Shown piece after piece: positions 26,027 through 33,218 of a stretch of 33,855 nucleotides of DNA. The notes under the pieces are model-generated. The model was not told where the DNA came from and ran no database searches. It worked only from the letters and a program-made list of their open reading frames with translations. The DNA comes from a virus, in IMG/VR virus record IMGVR_UViG_3300027985_000576, positions 1 through 33,855 of that record; one strand, written 5' to 3'. The position numbers were made by a program, and so were the translations under genes. Position 1 is the stretch's first letter, and each line of letters begins with the position of its first letter.

Positions 26027-26125
26027 TTAAACTACTATCATTACTGACGCATTACGAAGACTCGTCTTGGGTTTTGTTTAAATTACGATGTACCATACAC
26101 CGTTATTCCACTTATAGTAGTTTAA
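26027..26125 (-). repeat. 12-bp perfect inverted repeat enclosing 75 nt
   Basis: TTAAACTACTAT (26027-26038) and ATAGTAGTTTAA (26114-26125) are exact reverse complements. The enclosed 75 nt contain a smaller ACGA/TCGT hairpin. The long-range pairing would fold the middle of the gene-free region into a closed domain, as in structured RNAs, or could extrude in DNA. Confidence 0.75.
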
Positions 26126-26187
26126 GTAAGCACACCAGTTTGTTTTACAGGTTTAGAGAATGTCTGTTGTGCTAGTGCTCTGCCTAA

Positions 26188-26214
26188 CCTAGCCAAGAGT
26201 GCACTCCCGCTAGG
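26188..26214 (-). repeat. palindrome-centred hairpin
   Basis: CCTAGC (26188-26193) pairs with GCTAGG (26209-26214). Between them lies the 10-nt perfect palindrome GAGTGCACTC (26197-26206). It begins about 14 nt after the Sak4 stop codon in the direction of transcription. It has no following T run; it could be a protein-binding site or an RNA stem. Confidence 0.65.
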
Positions 26215-26227
26215 ACGTTATATTGAC

Positions 26228-26896
26228 TTAAATAGTCCATTCATCAGCTTCATCAGCTGCAGATTCAAGCAGTTCAATGTGCGCATTAATATCAAATTCA
26301 CCCATTTCAACAGAATCAGGCACATTTTCTTGAAGAGTACGACAAGGAAATTTCGGAGTACGGTAATGTACAATCCGTTTACTACCTTTGATTTCAATAA
26401 AGACAGCTTCATCGGTAACAGATAACCAACTACCGTTTTTACCGAAACTACCCGGTGCATTAATTTTGTATTTCTGTGTCTCTTGATCATACTGACAGTG
26501 AGATGTAAAGATTACATTGATACCTGCTGGAAGGATACCATCTTCAAGATATGCATTTAATTCAAGAATATCTTTACCAAGACCTGCCCATACAGCAAAA
26601 CCTGTAGCTTTTTCGCTCCAGTATTTTTCCATATTATTAGCAAGGTGAGTAACAGAATCGATAACTAAAGTACGAGGAAGTTTTCCAAATTTTTCTTCGT
26701 AAGCTTCAAGTTTTTCTGCAGTAGTATTTGTGAGTTCGTCTAGACCGTTATATTCCGAATAACGAAAGTGAGCAACTTTGCCACGGAATGCTTTGTTATC
26801 TGTAGACATAACAAGAGCATCTTCAAGTTTACTAATTAAAGTAGTTTTACCAGAGTTTTCAAGAGCGACAACTCCAAATTTGATTCCGTTTGCCAT
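26228..26896 (-). CDS. Sak4-like RecA-family ATPase (AAA_24 type)
   Basis: The 222-aa protein begins with a P-loop GVVALENSGKTTLI (Walker A, residues ~8-21; the usual first Gly is Ala11) and Walker B RTLVIDSVTH (D80). It continues with a RecA-like core including INVIFTSHCQY (sensor-like segment, about residue 140) and a polar acidic tail. Phage Sak4 proteins are single-strand annealing/recombination ATPases that act with a cognate SSB. The putative SSB gene follows next on the strand. The start at 26896 has AAAGGAAAATAAT upstream, lying within the 57-aa zinc-ribbon gene. Family placement is strong; direct recombinase activity is inferred from relatives. Confidence 0.82.
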   Translation of the reverse strand: MANGIKFGVVALENSGKTTLISKLEDALVMSTDNKAFRGKVAHFRYSEYNGLDELTNTTAEKLEAYEEKFGKLPRTLVIDSVTHLANNMEKYWSEKATGFAVWAGLGKDILELNAYLEDGILPAGINVIFTSHCQYDQETQKYKINAPGSFGKNGSWLSVTDEAVFIEIKGSKRIVHYRTPKFPCRTLQENVPDSVEMGEFDINAHIELLESAADEADEWTI

Positions 26897-27032
26897 TATT
26901 ATTTTCCTTTGTTTTAATTTTATTTTCGATTTCTACTATGTATCTACTAAAGCATTTTTCACAGCGTTCATCATTGTGTACAATTTCAGGATAACCTATA
27001 TGTCCACACTTCTTACAATACCATTGTGACAT
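26859..27032 (-). CDS. 57-aa zinc-ribbon protein overlapping the Sak4 start
   Basis: ATG 27032 opens a 57-codon frame ending at TGA 26859. The product starts MSQWYCKKCGHIGYP and has CxxC pairs at C6/C9 and C24/C27, a compact zinc ribbon, followed by a basic tail. It lies 14 nt after the preceding gene's stop and overlaps the Sak4-like gene by 38 nt in another frame. The paired CxxC spacing would be unlikely in a random frame, and the gap would otherwise be empty, so the gene is probably real. The ribosome binding site is weak (AAAGAAAAAC). The function is unknown; a nucleic-acid or partner-binding role is possible. Confidence 0.6.
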   Translation of the reverse strand: MSQWYCKKCGHIGYPEIVHNDERCEKCFSRYIVEIENKIKTKENNNGKRNQIWSCRS

Positions 27033-27046
27033 TAGTTTTTCTTTAT

Positions 27047-27256
27047 TTAAGAGTTACCGAATTTATCGTAATAACAAGATGTAGGTCCACCACTTCTAGT
27101 AAAACCTCCCTCATCTTCTTCAAGATAAGTATAGGTATGACCGTCTTTTTTATCTGTATAAGTAAATCCGCTATTGCCATTAGAATTGATAGGTGTAAAT
27201 GTATCTTCTGTATTTTTAAAATATTCTTCAAGGTCAAAGTATTCATTTACAAACAT
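27047..27256 (-). CDS. hypothetical protein, acidic and aromatic-rich
   Basis: The 69-aa product starts MFVNEYFDLEEYFKNTED and continues with a Gly/Thr/Tyr-rich segment (HTYTYLEEDEGGFTRSGG). It has no membrane segment or known motif. The ATG overlaps the end of the preceding gene by 10 nt and has AAAAGGAAAAGCA as ribosome binding site, which supports this frame over an overlapping one. It sits in the recombination gene cluster between the PD-(D/E)XK nuclease side and Sak4. The function is unknown. Confidence 0.6.
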   Translation of the reverse strand: MFVNEYFDLEEYFKNTEDTFTPINSNGNSGFTYTDKKDGHTYTYLEEDEGGFTRSGGPTSCYYDKFGNS

Positions 27257-27450
27257 TGCTTTTCCTTTTTATAAAAGTAGATTGAATCTACTTCGAAATT
27301 TTCTAAATACTCTTCTGAATATTCACCAGAGTCTTTCATATCTTGTAGTGCTTTTTCCGCCTCTTCTTTAGTTTCATAAGCACCTTCAATAATAGAGTAC
27401 GGTTCAGGTTCATAGTCATTACGCAAAATATAAATTATAGTATGTTTCAT
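27247..27450 (-). CDS. hypothetical protein, small acidic alpha/beta
   Basis: The 67-aa product MKHTIIYILRNDYEPEPY... has a strand-loop-helix pattern. IIYILRNDYEPEPYSIIEGA is followed by YETKEEAEKALQDMKDS and a final strand DSIYFYKKEK. This beta-alpha-beta layout with a Thr-Lys-Glu-Glu-Ala-Glu helix is common in small phage proteins of unknown role. Its ATG overlaps the stop of the PD-(D/E)XK nuclease gene by 1 nt, so it is probably translationally coupled. No function can be named. Confidence 0.65.
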   Translation of the reverse strand: MKHTIIYILRNDYEPEPYSIIEGAYETKEEAEKALQDMKDSGEYSEEYLENFEVDSIYFYKKEKQCL

Positions 27451-28205
27451 TATGATTCCTTTAGCTGCATTGATTTAAACAGAAGGTAATTTAATTCTGG
27501 TCGTTCTTTTGATAACAATATTGTATCAGAAATAAGCTGAAGAACATCTTCAATAGCTCGATAATCTACATCTGTGATCAATTTAGTCACTTTAAAAATG
27601 CGTATTGGAAGAGTTTTTGTAGGTCGTACGACATATACAAGACGAATTTTATCAATCTCAATACCTTCATGTTTGCACATCCAAGCATATGCCATTAATT
27701 GAATATAATAATTCCAAGGAATACTTTCTGTATTAGGTTTTGTTGATACGTTTTTATAATCTACAATACAAGATCCGGTACGATTATCAAAAGTACCTGC
27801 TACGTAAATACCGTTTTTTACTTCCTTAAAAAGACTACGTTCAACCTCTGTAGGTTTATTATGACGAATATAATCATTAATTAACGCTTTAGCCATATCA
27901 GGATATAAATCTCTAATTTCTTGTATATTAATATTTGGTTTAAACTGCTGTCTCATAAGGTATTTTTCTACATCTTCTCTAGTAAGAGTCTCACCTCTTA
28001 CGTATGCTTCAGCTAAACCATGAACAATACTACCTAGTACTGTTGCTGTAGATCCTTCAAATTTTTCTTCACAGGTTACTTGCTCTTTGTACCAAACAAT
28101 AGGCATTTCAAAAAATTTTGAAATAGCTGAAGGAGATATTTTAAAAATACAATCTTCTGGTAATGGTACTTTAACATGATCAAATATCATCGATTCTTTA
28201 CTCAT
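27450..28205 (-). CDS. PD-(D/E)XK superfamily nuclease (RecB/Cas4-like)
   Basis: The 251-aa protein carries the motifs of the PDDEXK_1 family in order: H62 in LGSIVHGLAEAY, D140 in VAGTFDNR, D149-x-K151 in SCIVDYKNVS, and Q169-x3-Y173 in YIQLMAYAW. No four-Cys iron-sulfur cluster is visible, so it is nearer to phage RecB-like exonucleases than to true Cas4. With the Sak4-like ATPase, SSB-like protein and RuvC-like resolvase it would form a phage recombination and DNA-end-processing set. Its start overlaps the 87-aa gene upstream by 4 nt. The family is confident; exonuclease polarity is unknown. Confidence 0.85.
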   Translation of the reverse strand: MSKESMIFDHVKVPLPEDCIFKISPSAISKFFEMPIVWYKEQVTCEEKFEGSTATVLGSIVHGLAEAYVRGETLTREDVEKYLMRQQFKPNINIQEIRDLYPDMAKALINDYIRHNKPTEVERSLFKEVKNGIYVAGTFDNRTGSCIVDYKNVSTKPNTESIPWNYYIQLMAYAWMCKHEGIEIDKIRLVYVVRPTKTLPIRIFKVTKLITDVDYRAIEDVLQLISDTILLSKERPELNYLLFKSMQLKES

Positions 28206-28465
28206 TTAAAATCCTCACAGGTTATATATTTAGGTTTGTAGTTAATTGCTGCATGTTCTAATTCAGCTTCAGCTTTTAACTCATTACAATATTGTTTAAT
28301 AGCATATTTAGCAGTACCTTCAGTAGCATATGTCCTTGGTTCACATCCATAATAATAGCAATCTTCGTGTAGTGAAGTCCAATATCGAATTAACCATAAA
28401 AAATGAGTTTTTCGTTCGGCTATATATCTACCATTATCAAGTAAACGTATTCTAAACTGTTTCAT
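28202..28465 (-). CDS. hypothetical protein, 87 aa
   Basis: The product starts [20 protein letters not shown], continues with Trp/Tyr-rich beta sequence ([15 protein letters not shown]) and ends in a helical Lys/Glu-rich segment. The ATG at 28465 overlaps the end of the DNA polymerase exon 2 by 14 nt and is preceded by AAGGAATTAGATG, lying inside the polymerase coding end. Tight coupling to polymerase and the nuclease suggests a role in the same module. No family is recognised. Confidence 0.6.
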   Translation of the reverse strand: MKQFRIRLLDNGRYIAERKTHFLWLIRYWTSLHEDCYYYGCEPRTYATEGTAKYAIKQYCNELKAEAELEHAAINYKPKYITCEDFK

Positions 28466-29354
28466 CTAATTCCTTTAATACTTTTTTAATGTCTTCTATA
28501 GATGCATTAGTAGGAATTTGGTGAAGACTTGCCCAATCATATCCTATCTCACCAGTTGCTTCGTTTTTTACGATCTGATCAACGATAAAATCAGTAGCCA
28601 TAATACTTGTAATATTATCATTCAGCCATTTAATAACTTCTGGATCTTTTTCTACAATCAAATAAATCGAATCGTAGATAGTAGAAGTTACTTGAATTTT
28701 ACTATGCCAATCTTTTTCATCTAGTAAACTATGAATTTTGTTAATAGTCAATGCAGTAAGAATTGACCAAAATTGACAAGTACCGTTATTCAGTGTTCTA
28801 ATATCACGTCCTGGATTATCAGTACGTAAATAGAAACCCATACCTAAATGAACACGTTTATATTTTTCCGCGGTAGTTAATACGTAGTTTTCTCGATAGT
28901 CAGTAATTCCTGGGTATAATGTAAAGTGGTAATTCTCAAAAATCTTAGTAGCTTCTTCAAGACTAATCTTAAGAGATTTAGATACTTTAGGTGGATATGC
29001 TCCATAACTTAAACCAAAGGTTGCTGGTTTACCTTTTTGTCTAATTGCTTTAAGTTCTTTATGCCCTTCTTCACAAAGTCTAAAAAATTCTTTTACATCA
29101 GTTACGGTATCACCTGTAAGTTCCATATACTGAGCAATTTCATCACGAAAATACCCATAAGCATTCAAACAATGACCATCAAGTTCCTGAAGAAAGACGT
29201 TACATTTATTTTCATCTTTTGTTAATGACGCAATAACACGATCTTCAAGTGCGGAATAATCAATTGCATATACTATATAACCTTCAGGTGCAATAAAACA
29301 GCGTTTTATAGGTTTACTATAAATTGATCTAGTACTTGGTGTATTAAGCATATT
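28452..29354 (-). CDS. polA: DNA polymerase family A, exon 2 (palm and fingers)
   Basis: The exon encodes 300 residues (318-617 of the 617-aa spliced protein). Motif A is [13 protein letters not shown] (catalytic D349). Motif B is [14 protein letters not shown] (R422, K426, F430, Y434). Motif C is [12 protein letters not shown] (D545), where the usual H-D-E is Y-D-S. The exon starts at codon AAT 29354 after the group I intron; joining it to exon 1 gives GRYTSKKP-NMLNTPS, equivalent to the conserved TGRLSSxNPNLQN of Pol I. An ATG at 29351 is an internal codon rather than the true start. The enzyme replicates the phage genome; proofreading would come from the separate exonuclease gene upstream. 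Confidence 0.92.
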   Translation of the reverse strand, partial: NMLNTPSTRSIYSKPIKRCFIAPEGYIVYAIDYSALEDRVIASLTKDENKCNVFLQELDGHCLNAYGYFRDEIAQYMELTGDTVTDVKEFFRLCEEGHKELKAIRQKGKPATFGLSYGAYPPKVSKSLKISLEEATKIFENYHFTLYPGITDYRENYVLTTAEKYKRVHLGMGFYLRTDNPGRDIRTLNNGTCQFWSILTALTINKIHSLLDEKDWHSKIQVTSTIYDSIYLIVEKDPEVIKWLNDNITSIMATDFIVDQIVKNEATGEIGYDWASLHQIPTNASIEDIKKVLKELDETV

Positions 29355-30290
29355 CCTTATGTTCAGTACAAGGCGTTAATTTGTACTCGGGATTTTACCC
29401 AGCTGCATATTACTATACAGAGCAGACTATATCAACACCCTCATGGGGTGGAATCCGTTTCGGATCACTTGATCCTACGAGCATTTCAGCTCTAGTCGTT
29501 AGGCATTTGAATAATGTTCTTAGGACGATCATAAAGACCGTATTTATCAATAAGGTAATTTACGTGCAAAGCAGCTTCTTCCTCACTATTAAATCGTTTA
29601 CGTTCAAGGTTTTTACCTTCATGACGAATAGTAGCAGTCCATTTACCTCTAGCTTTATCAAAACCTACGTTATGGTAGATGGAGGTAGGATTAGGTAAAT
29701 GTTTTTTACCCAAACTATTTTTATTAGTATAGATTTTATTGTATGTTCCAGTAGCCATACTATACTGTTTGTTGTGGCTTCTAGAACACCATTCTAGATT
29801 TGTTACTGCGTTATTGCTCTTAACTTCATCTTTATGGTTAACTTCCGGTAGTTTATCAACATTTTCTAGAAATGTTTCTGCAACTACTCTATGTACTAAT
29901 TTTTTTGTACGCACAGTGTTAACTCTAAAATCTATACAGGCATATCCTTTGTTGTTTATATAAAACTTCATTAGATTACCACGTTTATTTCTTATTTTAC
30001 CTAAGTCAGAAACTTCATAAAAGTTTTCAAAGCCTTTTACTGGTTTCCAAATTTCATTATTATTTAGCACGGGATTGTCCTTTATGGTATGTTTAAATGT
30101 AGGTGTATTTTATACCACTTCAAGTTAAATATACCTTAAGTGGGAGTTTCCCCGTTTAGGATTCTTTCAACATAACATTACTGCTATGAGGCCCTGTGAA
30201 ATACTTAAAAAGTGATAGCAATATTCACCGATTTATCATTTGTTTATTTTCATCAATCGAGGTTTAATGCTTATTTAAATAAGGTTCTCA
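29355..30290 (-). ncRNA. group I intron (T4 td-like) in the DNA polymerase gene
   Basis: On the minus strand the 5' part contains CCTAAACGGGGAAACTCCC (30142-30160) and GACAATCCCGTGCTAAAT (30062-30079). These match the P3/P4 core strands of the T4 td intron. The 3' part contains AAATGCCTAACGACTAG, the AAGTGATCCGAAACGGAT hairpin, GATATAGTCTGCTCT (P7/P3 3' strand) and a td-like end, CTGAACATAAGG. The intron ends in G and the upstream exon ends in T, as group I introns require. Boundaries were set by restoring the polymerase motif. No convincing P1 guide pairing was found, so the 5' edge is less sure. Length is 936 nt, with an HNH ORF looped between the core halves. Confidence 0.88.
29492..30070 (-). 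CDS. intron-encoded HNH homing endonuclease (NUMOD4-HNH-AP2)
   Basis: The 192-aa protein has a NUMOD4 module (IWKPVKGFENFYEVSDLGKI, residues 7-26). An HNH core follows, with LVHRVVAETFL (H), EVNHKD (N-H), and NNAVTNLEWCSRSHN (N). The C-terminal AP2-like DNA-binding segment runs over about residues 130-178 (GVGFDKARGKWTA, then RKRFNSEEEAALHVNYL; start written from the frame). It lies wholly within the group I intron. Its GTG start and AAAGGA site fall in the ribozyme core, and its TAG lies in the P7 strand, so translation and folding compete. It would cut intronless polymerase genes to spread the intron. HNH residues look intact. Confidence 0.85.
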   Translation of the reverse strand: MLNNNEIWKPVKGFENFYEVSDLGKIRNKRGNLMKFYINNKGYACIDFRVNTVRTKKLVHRVVAETFLENVDKLPEVNHKDEVKSNNAVTNLEWCSRSHNKQYSMATGTYNKIYTNKNSLGKKHLPNPTSIYHNVGFDKARGKWTATIRHEGKNLERKRFNSEEEAALHVNYLIDKYGLYDRPKNIIQMPND

Positions 30291-31241
30291 AGGTTTCTTA
30301 GATGTATACCTACCGCTTTTAGCCCCTAGTAGATTATACTCGCCGTGTAGACGTAATGTACCATCGTTATGTAAAATAGTATACTTATAAAAAGCATTAA
30401 TAAAATTATTACGAACGATAGCAGCAAATGAATGATCAATAAATGCTTGATACAGTTCTAGTAATACAGGTTCATCTTCTGTACGTTGTAGTTCTTCAAT
30501 TTGATCTCTACCCCAACTAGGAAGACCTGTTTCTTTAGAATAAGCTAGTGGTTCAATGTTTAACCATTCAAATAATTCTTGCTTCTGTTTAGAAGATGCT
30601 GGGTTAAATGATCCCATCACTTTTTCAAATGATATATCCATAATCTGTTGGTAGTATGATTTATTATAAATAAGTGCTTTATCTCTAGCCAATCTCTCCA
30701 TAGCCTCTTTTGCCCGAGTACTATTAGGATCTATTGTTTTTTTAAGCAATCGTTTTAATTCATGATACTCTTCTGCATAAGGTTTAACATCCCTAGCAGA
30801 CCATTTTGGTATACCTGGAAATACTTCTTCTATTGGAGTAACTATATCATATAGCGTTTCTGCATTATCTTCAATAAATACTGACATATAATAGCTACGA
30901 TGTATCATATCGTTTGCTTTAAATGGCTTTCTATAGAAATTAATATCACGCATTTTAGATTGCAGTTCCTGTTTAAGATTTTCTGCTACTGCTGGATATT
31001 TATCTTTAAGAAACTCTTTAATGCAGAGATTGTTATCGATTGTATCTTGTACTTTTTCTAAAATACTATCTAATTGTAGTTCTAACTCGTGAACTTTATT
31101 TAAATCAATTGGTAGACCATTATGCATAATACGTACAGTATCTGCTACTAGATACTTAGCTACGTTTTCATAAAACCATCCATCCGGAAAATTTTGGTCT
31201 TTAGGTTCTGCTAAAGGAAGTAAATCAATTGGACATGTCAT
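30291..31241 (-). CDS. polA: DNA polymerase family A, exon 1 (N-terminal part)
   Basis: The exon encodes residues 1-317. ATG 31241 follows AAAGGAATAAA. Most of this part is the helical thumb and connecting region. It ends LLGAKSGRYTSKKP, the start of the conserved Thr/Ser-Gly-Arg motif before motif A. The reading frame hits TGA at 30288 just after Pro317, which is where the intron begins. Without splicing, a 317-residue inactive fragment would result. No 3'-5' exonuclease motifs are present in this exon; they are in the adjacent ORF 11 nt upstream, which has its own stop and start signals. Confidence 0.9.
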
Positions 31242-31252
31242 TTTATTCCTTT

Positions 31253-31945
31253 TTAAAACGGTAAATACATTGGATGTTCTTCATCATACTGTTCAGGATG
31301 GATTACTTCTTGGATTTCAAGCCATAAAGCAAATGTAGCACAACTATCGATACCTGCGTATTTTAACAATTCTTCGTTGTGCATATTCTCAAGATTAAAA
31401 TGATCTTTTGATACTGCCCATTCTCCATATTTGTAACCCATGAGATGTTTAAGACCTACCTTAGCCTCTAGTGGGTTTGTATGATTCAATTGTGTTTTAG
31501 CTAGTACTTCAGTATCTTCGTAGTTTTTAGGCAATTTCCCTGTATGAAACATTATGTGTTTACCATCAAATGATAGGTTATGCCATATTTGTTTTCTTGA
31601 CGTACTAATAAGCCAACGAAAAATTGCTTTACGCTTTTGTTCAGTATCAAGAATTGCTACAAATGCATCAGTAGGGCTCCAAGCCACAGACAAATGAGTA
31701 ACGTAAGTGAGGGAAGGATGCGACAAACCATCTGACTCGATGTACTGTCTAATTTGACGTTTTTCTTCTCTACTAATTTCTGTATGCTTTTCAAGATACT
31801 CCTTCATTTCCACTTTTTCTACATCCGTCCATCTAGACGCTGCTTCAAAGTCACATGCTATGATGTTAGGTAGCTTATTTAATGTACTCATAATAGTGTA
31901 TAGGTTATTCGAATAAGTATAGTTTATACTAGTTACAAATTGCAT
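31253..31945 (-). CDS. separate DEDDy 3'-5' exonuclease (DNA polymerase proofreading domain)
   Basis: The 230-aa protein has the three exonuclease motifs of family A polymerases. Exo I is IIACDFEAA (D32, E34), Exo II is IWHNLSFDGKH (N123, D127), and Exo III is LLKYAGIDSCATF (Y196, D200). In most phage and bacterial enzymes this domain is the N-terminus of the polymerase polypeptide. Here it ends with TAA, then AAAGGA and a new ATG begin the polymerase 11 nt later. It probably reassociates with the polymerase to proofread. The start ATG 31945 overlaps the stop of the preceding gene and has AGGAAAATTTTA upstream. A second start at 31891 lacks a ribosome binding site. Confidence 0.85.
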   Translation of the reverse strand: MQFVTSINYTYSNNLYTIMSTLNKLPNIIACDFEAASRWTDVEKVEMKEYLEKHTEISREEKRQIRQYIESDGLSHPSLTYVTHLSVAWSPTDAFVAILDTEQKRKAIFRWLISTSRKQIWHNLSFDGKHIMFHTGKLPKNYEDTEVLAKTQLNHTNPLEAKVGLKHLMGYKYGEWAVSKDHFNLENMHNEELLKYAGIDSCATFALWLEIQEVIHPEQYDEEHPMYLPF

Positions 31946-32328
31946 TAAAATTTTCCTGTAAATAAATAGTATAAGCGCTGTAAAAAAGACATATTTTGAA
32001 AACGTTTTACCAAACTTCTATAACCAATCATATTTTGATAGTACATACTATTTTTATGTGTTAGATTTGTAATCTCTTCTTGTAAATTATCATATACTTC
32101 AAATGGAATACCTAAAAGTTTCTGCACTTTATCTGACCATCCAATAACTATTTCCCCGTATTTAGGATGATTGAATCTACGCCCATGAATATCCTCAACA
32201 GTAACCTCTACTTTTTCGTAAGGTGTAGTTGAGGAAGGATATTTTATAGGAAATTTACAATGTTGCAGTCTAGTATAAAACTCATCTTCTGTAGTTTCTA
32301 TCGCTTTAAGATCAGTAACTACTAGCAT
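31945..32328 (-). CDS. hypothetical protein, 127 aa, with amphipathic C-terminus
   Basis: The product starts MLVVTDLKAIETTEDEFYTR at ATG 32328 behind AAAGGAATGAT. It has a mixed N-terminal half, a central helix (DNLQEEITNLTHKN) and an aromatic-basic ending, SFLQRLYYLFTGKF. Endings of this type recur in small phage proteins of unknown function and could touch a membrane or a partner. Its stop overlaps the exonuclease start, so the two are coupled. No enzyme motif is seen. Confidence 0.6.
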   Translation of the reverse strand: MLVVTDLKAIETTEDEFYTRLQHCKFPIKYPSSTTPYEKVEVTVEDIHGRRFNHPKYGEIVIGWSDKVQKLLGIPFEVYDNLQEEITNLTHKNSMYYQNMIGYRSLVKRFQNMSFLQRLYYLFTGKF

Positions 32329-32342
32329 ATCATTCCTTTGAT

Positions 32343-32519
32343 TTATTTATTGTCCCAATCAAGTACATCGTATCTACAAATAAATACGTACCAAGCTAAT
32401 TTAAATCTTTTAAAAGACCAATAAGTAATAGGTCTAGCTGGTTTCCAAAAATTAGGAAAATTTTTATCCTCTTCATATACATTATATTTTACTATCTCAG
32501 TAGGTGTATAGATATCCAT
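32343..32519 (-). CDS. 58-aa hypothetical phage protein
   Basis: ATG 32519 has AAGGGATAAT directly upstream and reads 58 codons to TAA 32343. The product contains FWKPARPITYWSFKRFKLAW followed by YVFICRYDVLDWDN. The Pro-Ala-Arg-Pro turn and Lys/Arg/Trp amphipathic helix form a pattern I associate with short conserved phage proteins that sit among replication genes. It fills the gap between the RuvC-like gene (8 nt) and the next gene (14 nt). The function is unknown. Confidence 0.65.
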   Translation of the reverse strand: MDIYTPTEIVKYNVYEEDKNFPNFWKPARPITYWSFKRFKLAWYVFICRYDVLDWDNK

Positions 32520-32527
32520 ATTATCCC

Positions 32528-32989
32528 TTAATTATAAGTTTTTCTGAGATAATGGCACATACCTAGTGCATCACATCTTCCATCAATAATTCCACCTTTA
32601 GGTCCTGTCAATTCCGCTTGAGGATAAATTTTAGAAATTGCTTCATAAATACCTTTTTTTCCTGATTTGGCAGGAACTCCGCAAGCTTTCTGCCAAAGTT
32701 GAGGACGTATTAGTTCATAACCCATATCAAATGCTTGTAAAATACCTTCAAGTTCTCCAAGTCGTTGACCAAAGCTAAACATAGATGAAACACCTTGTCC
32801 AGGCATTGCATGTACTTTTTCTAGTGCAATCATGGTAGGTTCAAGATCTTCATCCCTAATATCACCTAGTGTTGTAATATATCCACGAAGACCGTTAGTT
32901 TTATAGTCTGTAAAGAATACATTATTTTCTTCAGTTAAAATACACATACTTCCTGAAGCACCTGGATCAATTGCTAACCATATTTTCAT
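32528..32989 (-). CDS. RuvC-like Holliday junction resolvase
   Basis: The 153-aa protein matches the RuvC/RNase H-fold resolvases. D8 lies in LAIDPGASGS, E57 in IALEKVHAMPGQG, and D136 and D140 in IIDGRCDALG, giving the four acidic metal ligands. The middle segment SSMFSFGQRLGELEGIL and PQLWQKACGV is typical of phage RuvC homologues. It would resolve branched DNA made by replication and recombination before packaging, working with the Sak4, SSB and nuclease genes in this operon. Its ATG overlaps the stop of the 76-aa gene upstream. The length is close to the family norm (about 150-170). Confidence 0.9.
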   Translation of the reverse strand: MKIWLAIDPGASGSMCILTEENNVFFTDYKTNGLRGYITTLGDIRDEDLEPTMIALEKVHAMPGQGVSSMFSFGQRLGELEGILQAFDMGYELIRPQLWQKACGVPAKSGKKGIYEAISKIYPQAELTGPKGGIIDGRCDALGMCHYLRKTYN

Positions 32990-33216
32990 CTGTATTCCTT
33001 TAAAGGTTTACTACAGAAGCGTCTATAAGTATCACTACGTCTACTAGTAGAACAAGATTTTTGGTTTATTAAACCTAATAGATCATTCTCATCAGGTTCA
33101 AACAAGTATTCTTCAGGATCAATCATACTAAGTTCCATATCGAGTTCTATGTTTAATGCATCTTCAAAAGCCATTAAAGCATATTCTCCTCTTGGAATAG
33201 AGAAATTTGAATACAT
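32986..33216 (-). CDS. hypothetical acidic protein, 76 aa
   Basis: The product starts MYSNFSIPRGEYALMAFEDA. Its middle is strongly acidic (IELDMELSMIDPEEYLFEPDEND) and it ends in a basic Ser/Arg-rich tail (KSCSTSRRSDTYRRF). Such charge separation is compatible with a small partner-binding protein. The stop overlaps the RuvC-like start by 4 nt and the start lies 2 nt after the next gene's stop. Nothing identifies a family. Confidence 0.55.
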   Translation of the reverse strand: MYSNFSIPRGEYALMAFEDALNIELDMELSMIDPEEYLFEPDENDLLGLINQKSCSTSRRSDTYRRFCSKPLKEYR

Positions 33217-33218
33217 AT

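Larger units (their letters stand above)
25861..26227 (-). other. gene-free structured intergenic region (possible ncRNA or origin)
   Basis: These 367 nt lie between two same-strand genes and contain no credible ORF in any frame. They hold at least five inverted repeats: 25885-25893/25902-25910, 25930-25937/25950-25958, 25985-25991/26008-26014, 26027-26038/26114-26125 and 26188-26193/26209-26214. The last encloses the palindrome GAGTGCACTC. A minus-strand GGTTCGAATCC looks like a tRNA T-loop but no cloverleaf can be completed. The 9-mer CTAGTGCTC occurs at both ends (25902 and 26172). In a genome packed to a few nt between genes, this suggests a structured RNA, a leader or a replication origin. 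Orientation is assigned only from the flanking genes. Confidence 0.55.

Noticed and set aside
25861-26227. tmRNA or ORF-less group I intron in the structured region
   Set aside because: No tag reading frame, no acceptor pairing, and none of the td-like core strands found in the polymerase intron. Flanking genes have their own complete starts and stops.
28452-29351. Exon 2 of polymerase as an independent gene starting at ATG 29351
   Set aside because: The frame continues upstream to the intron end. The ATG is the Met of the conserved PN-x-LN motif, and intron removal restores the Pol I motif.
29381-29698. 105-aa plus-strand frame over the intron
   Set aside because: It is antisense to ribozyme core and the HNH gene, with no start signal.
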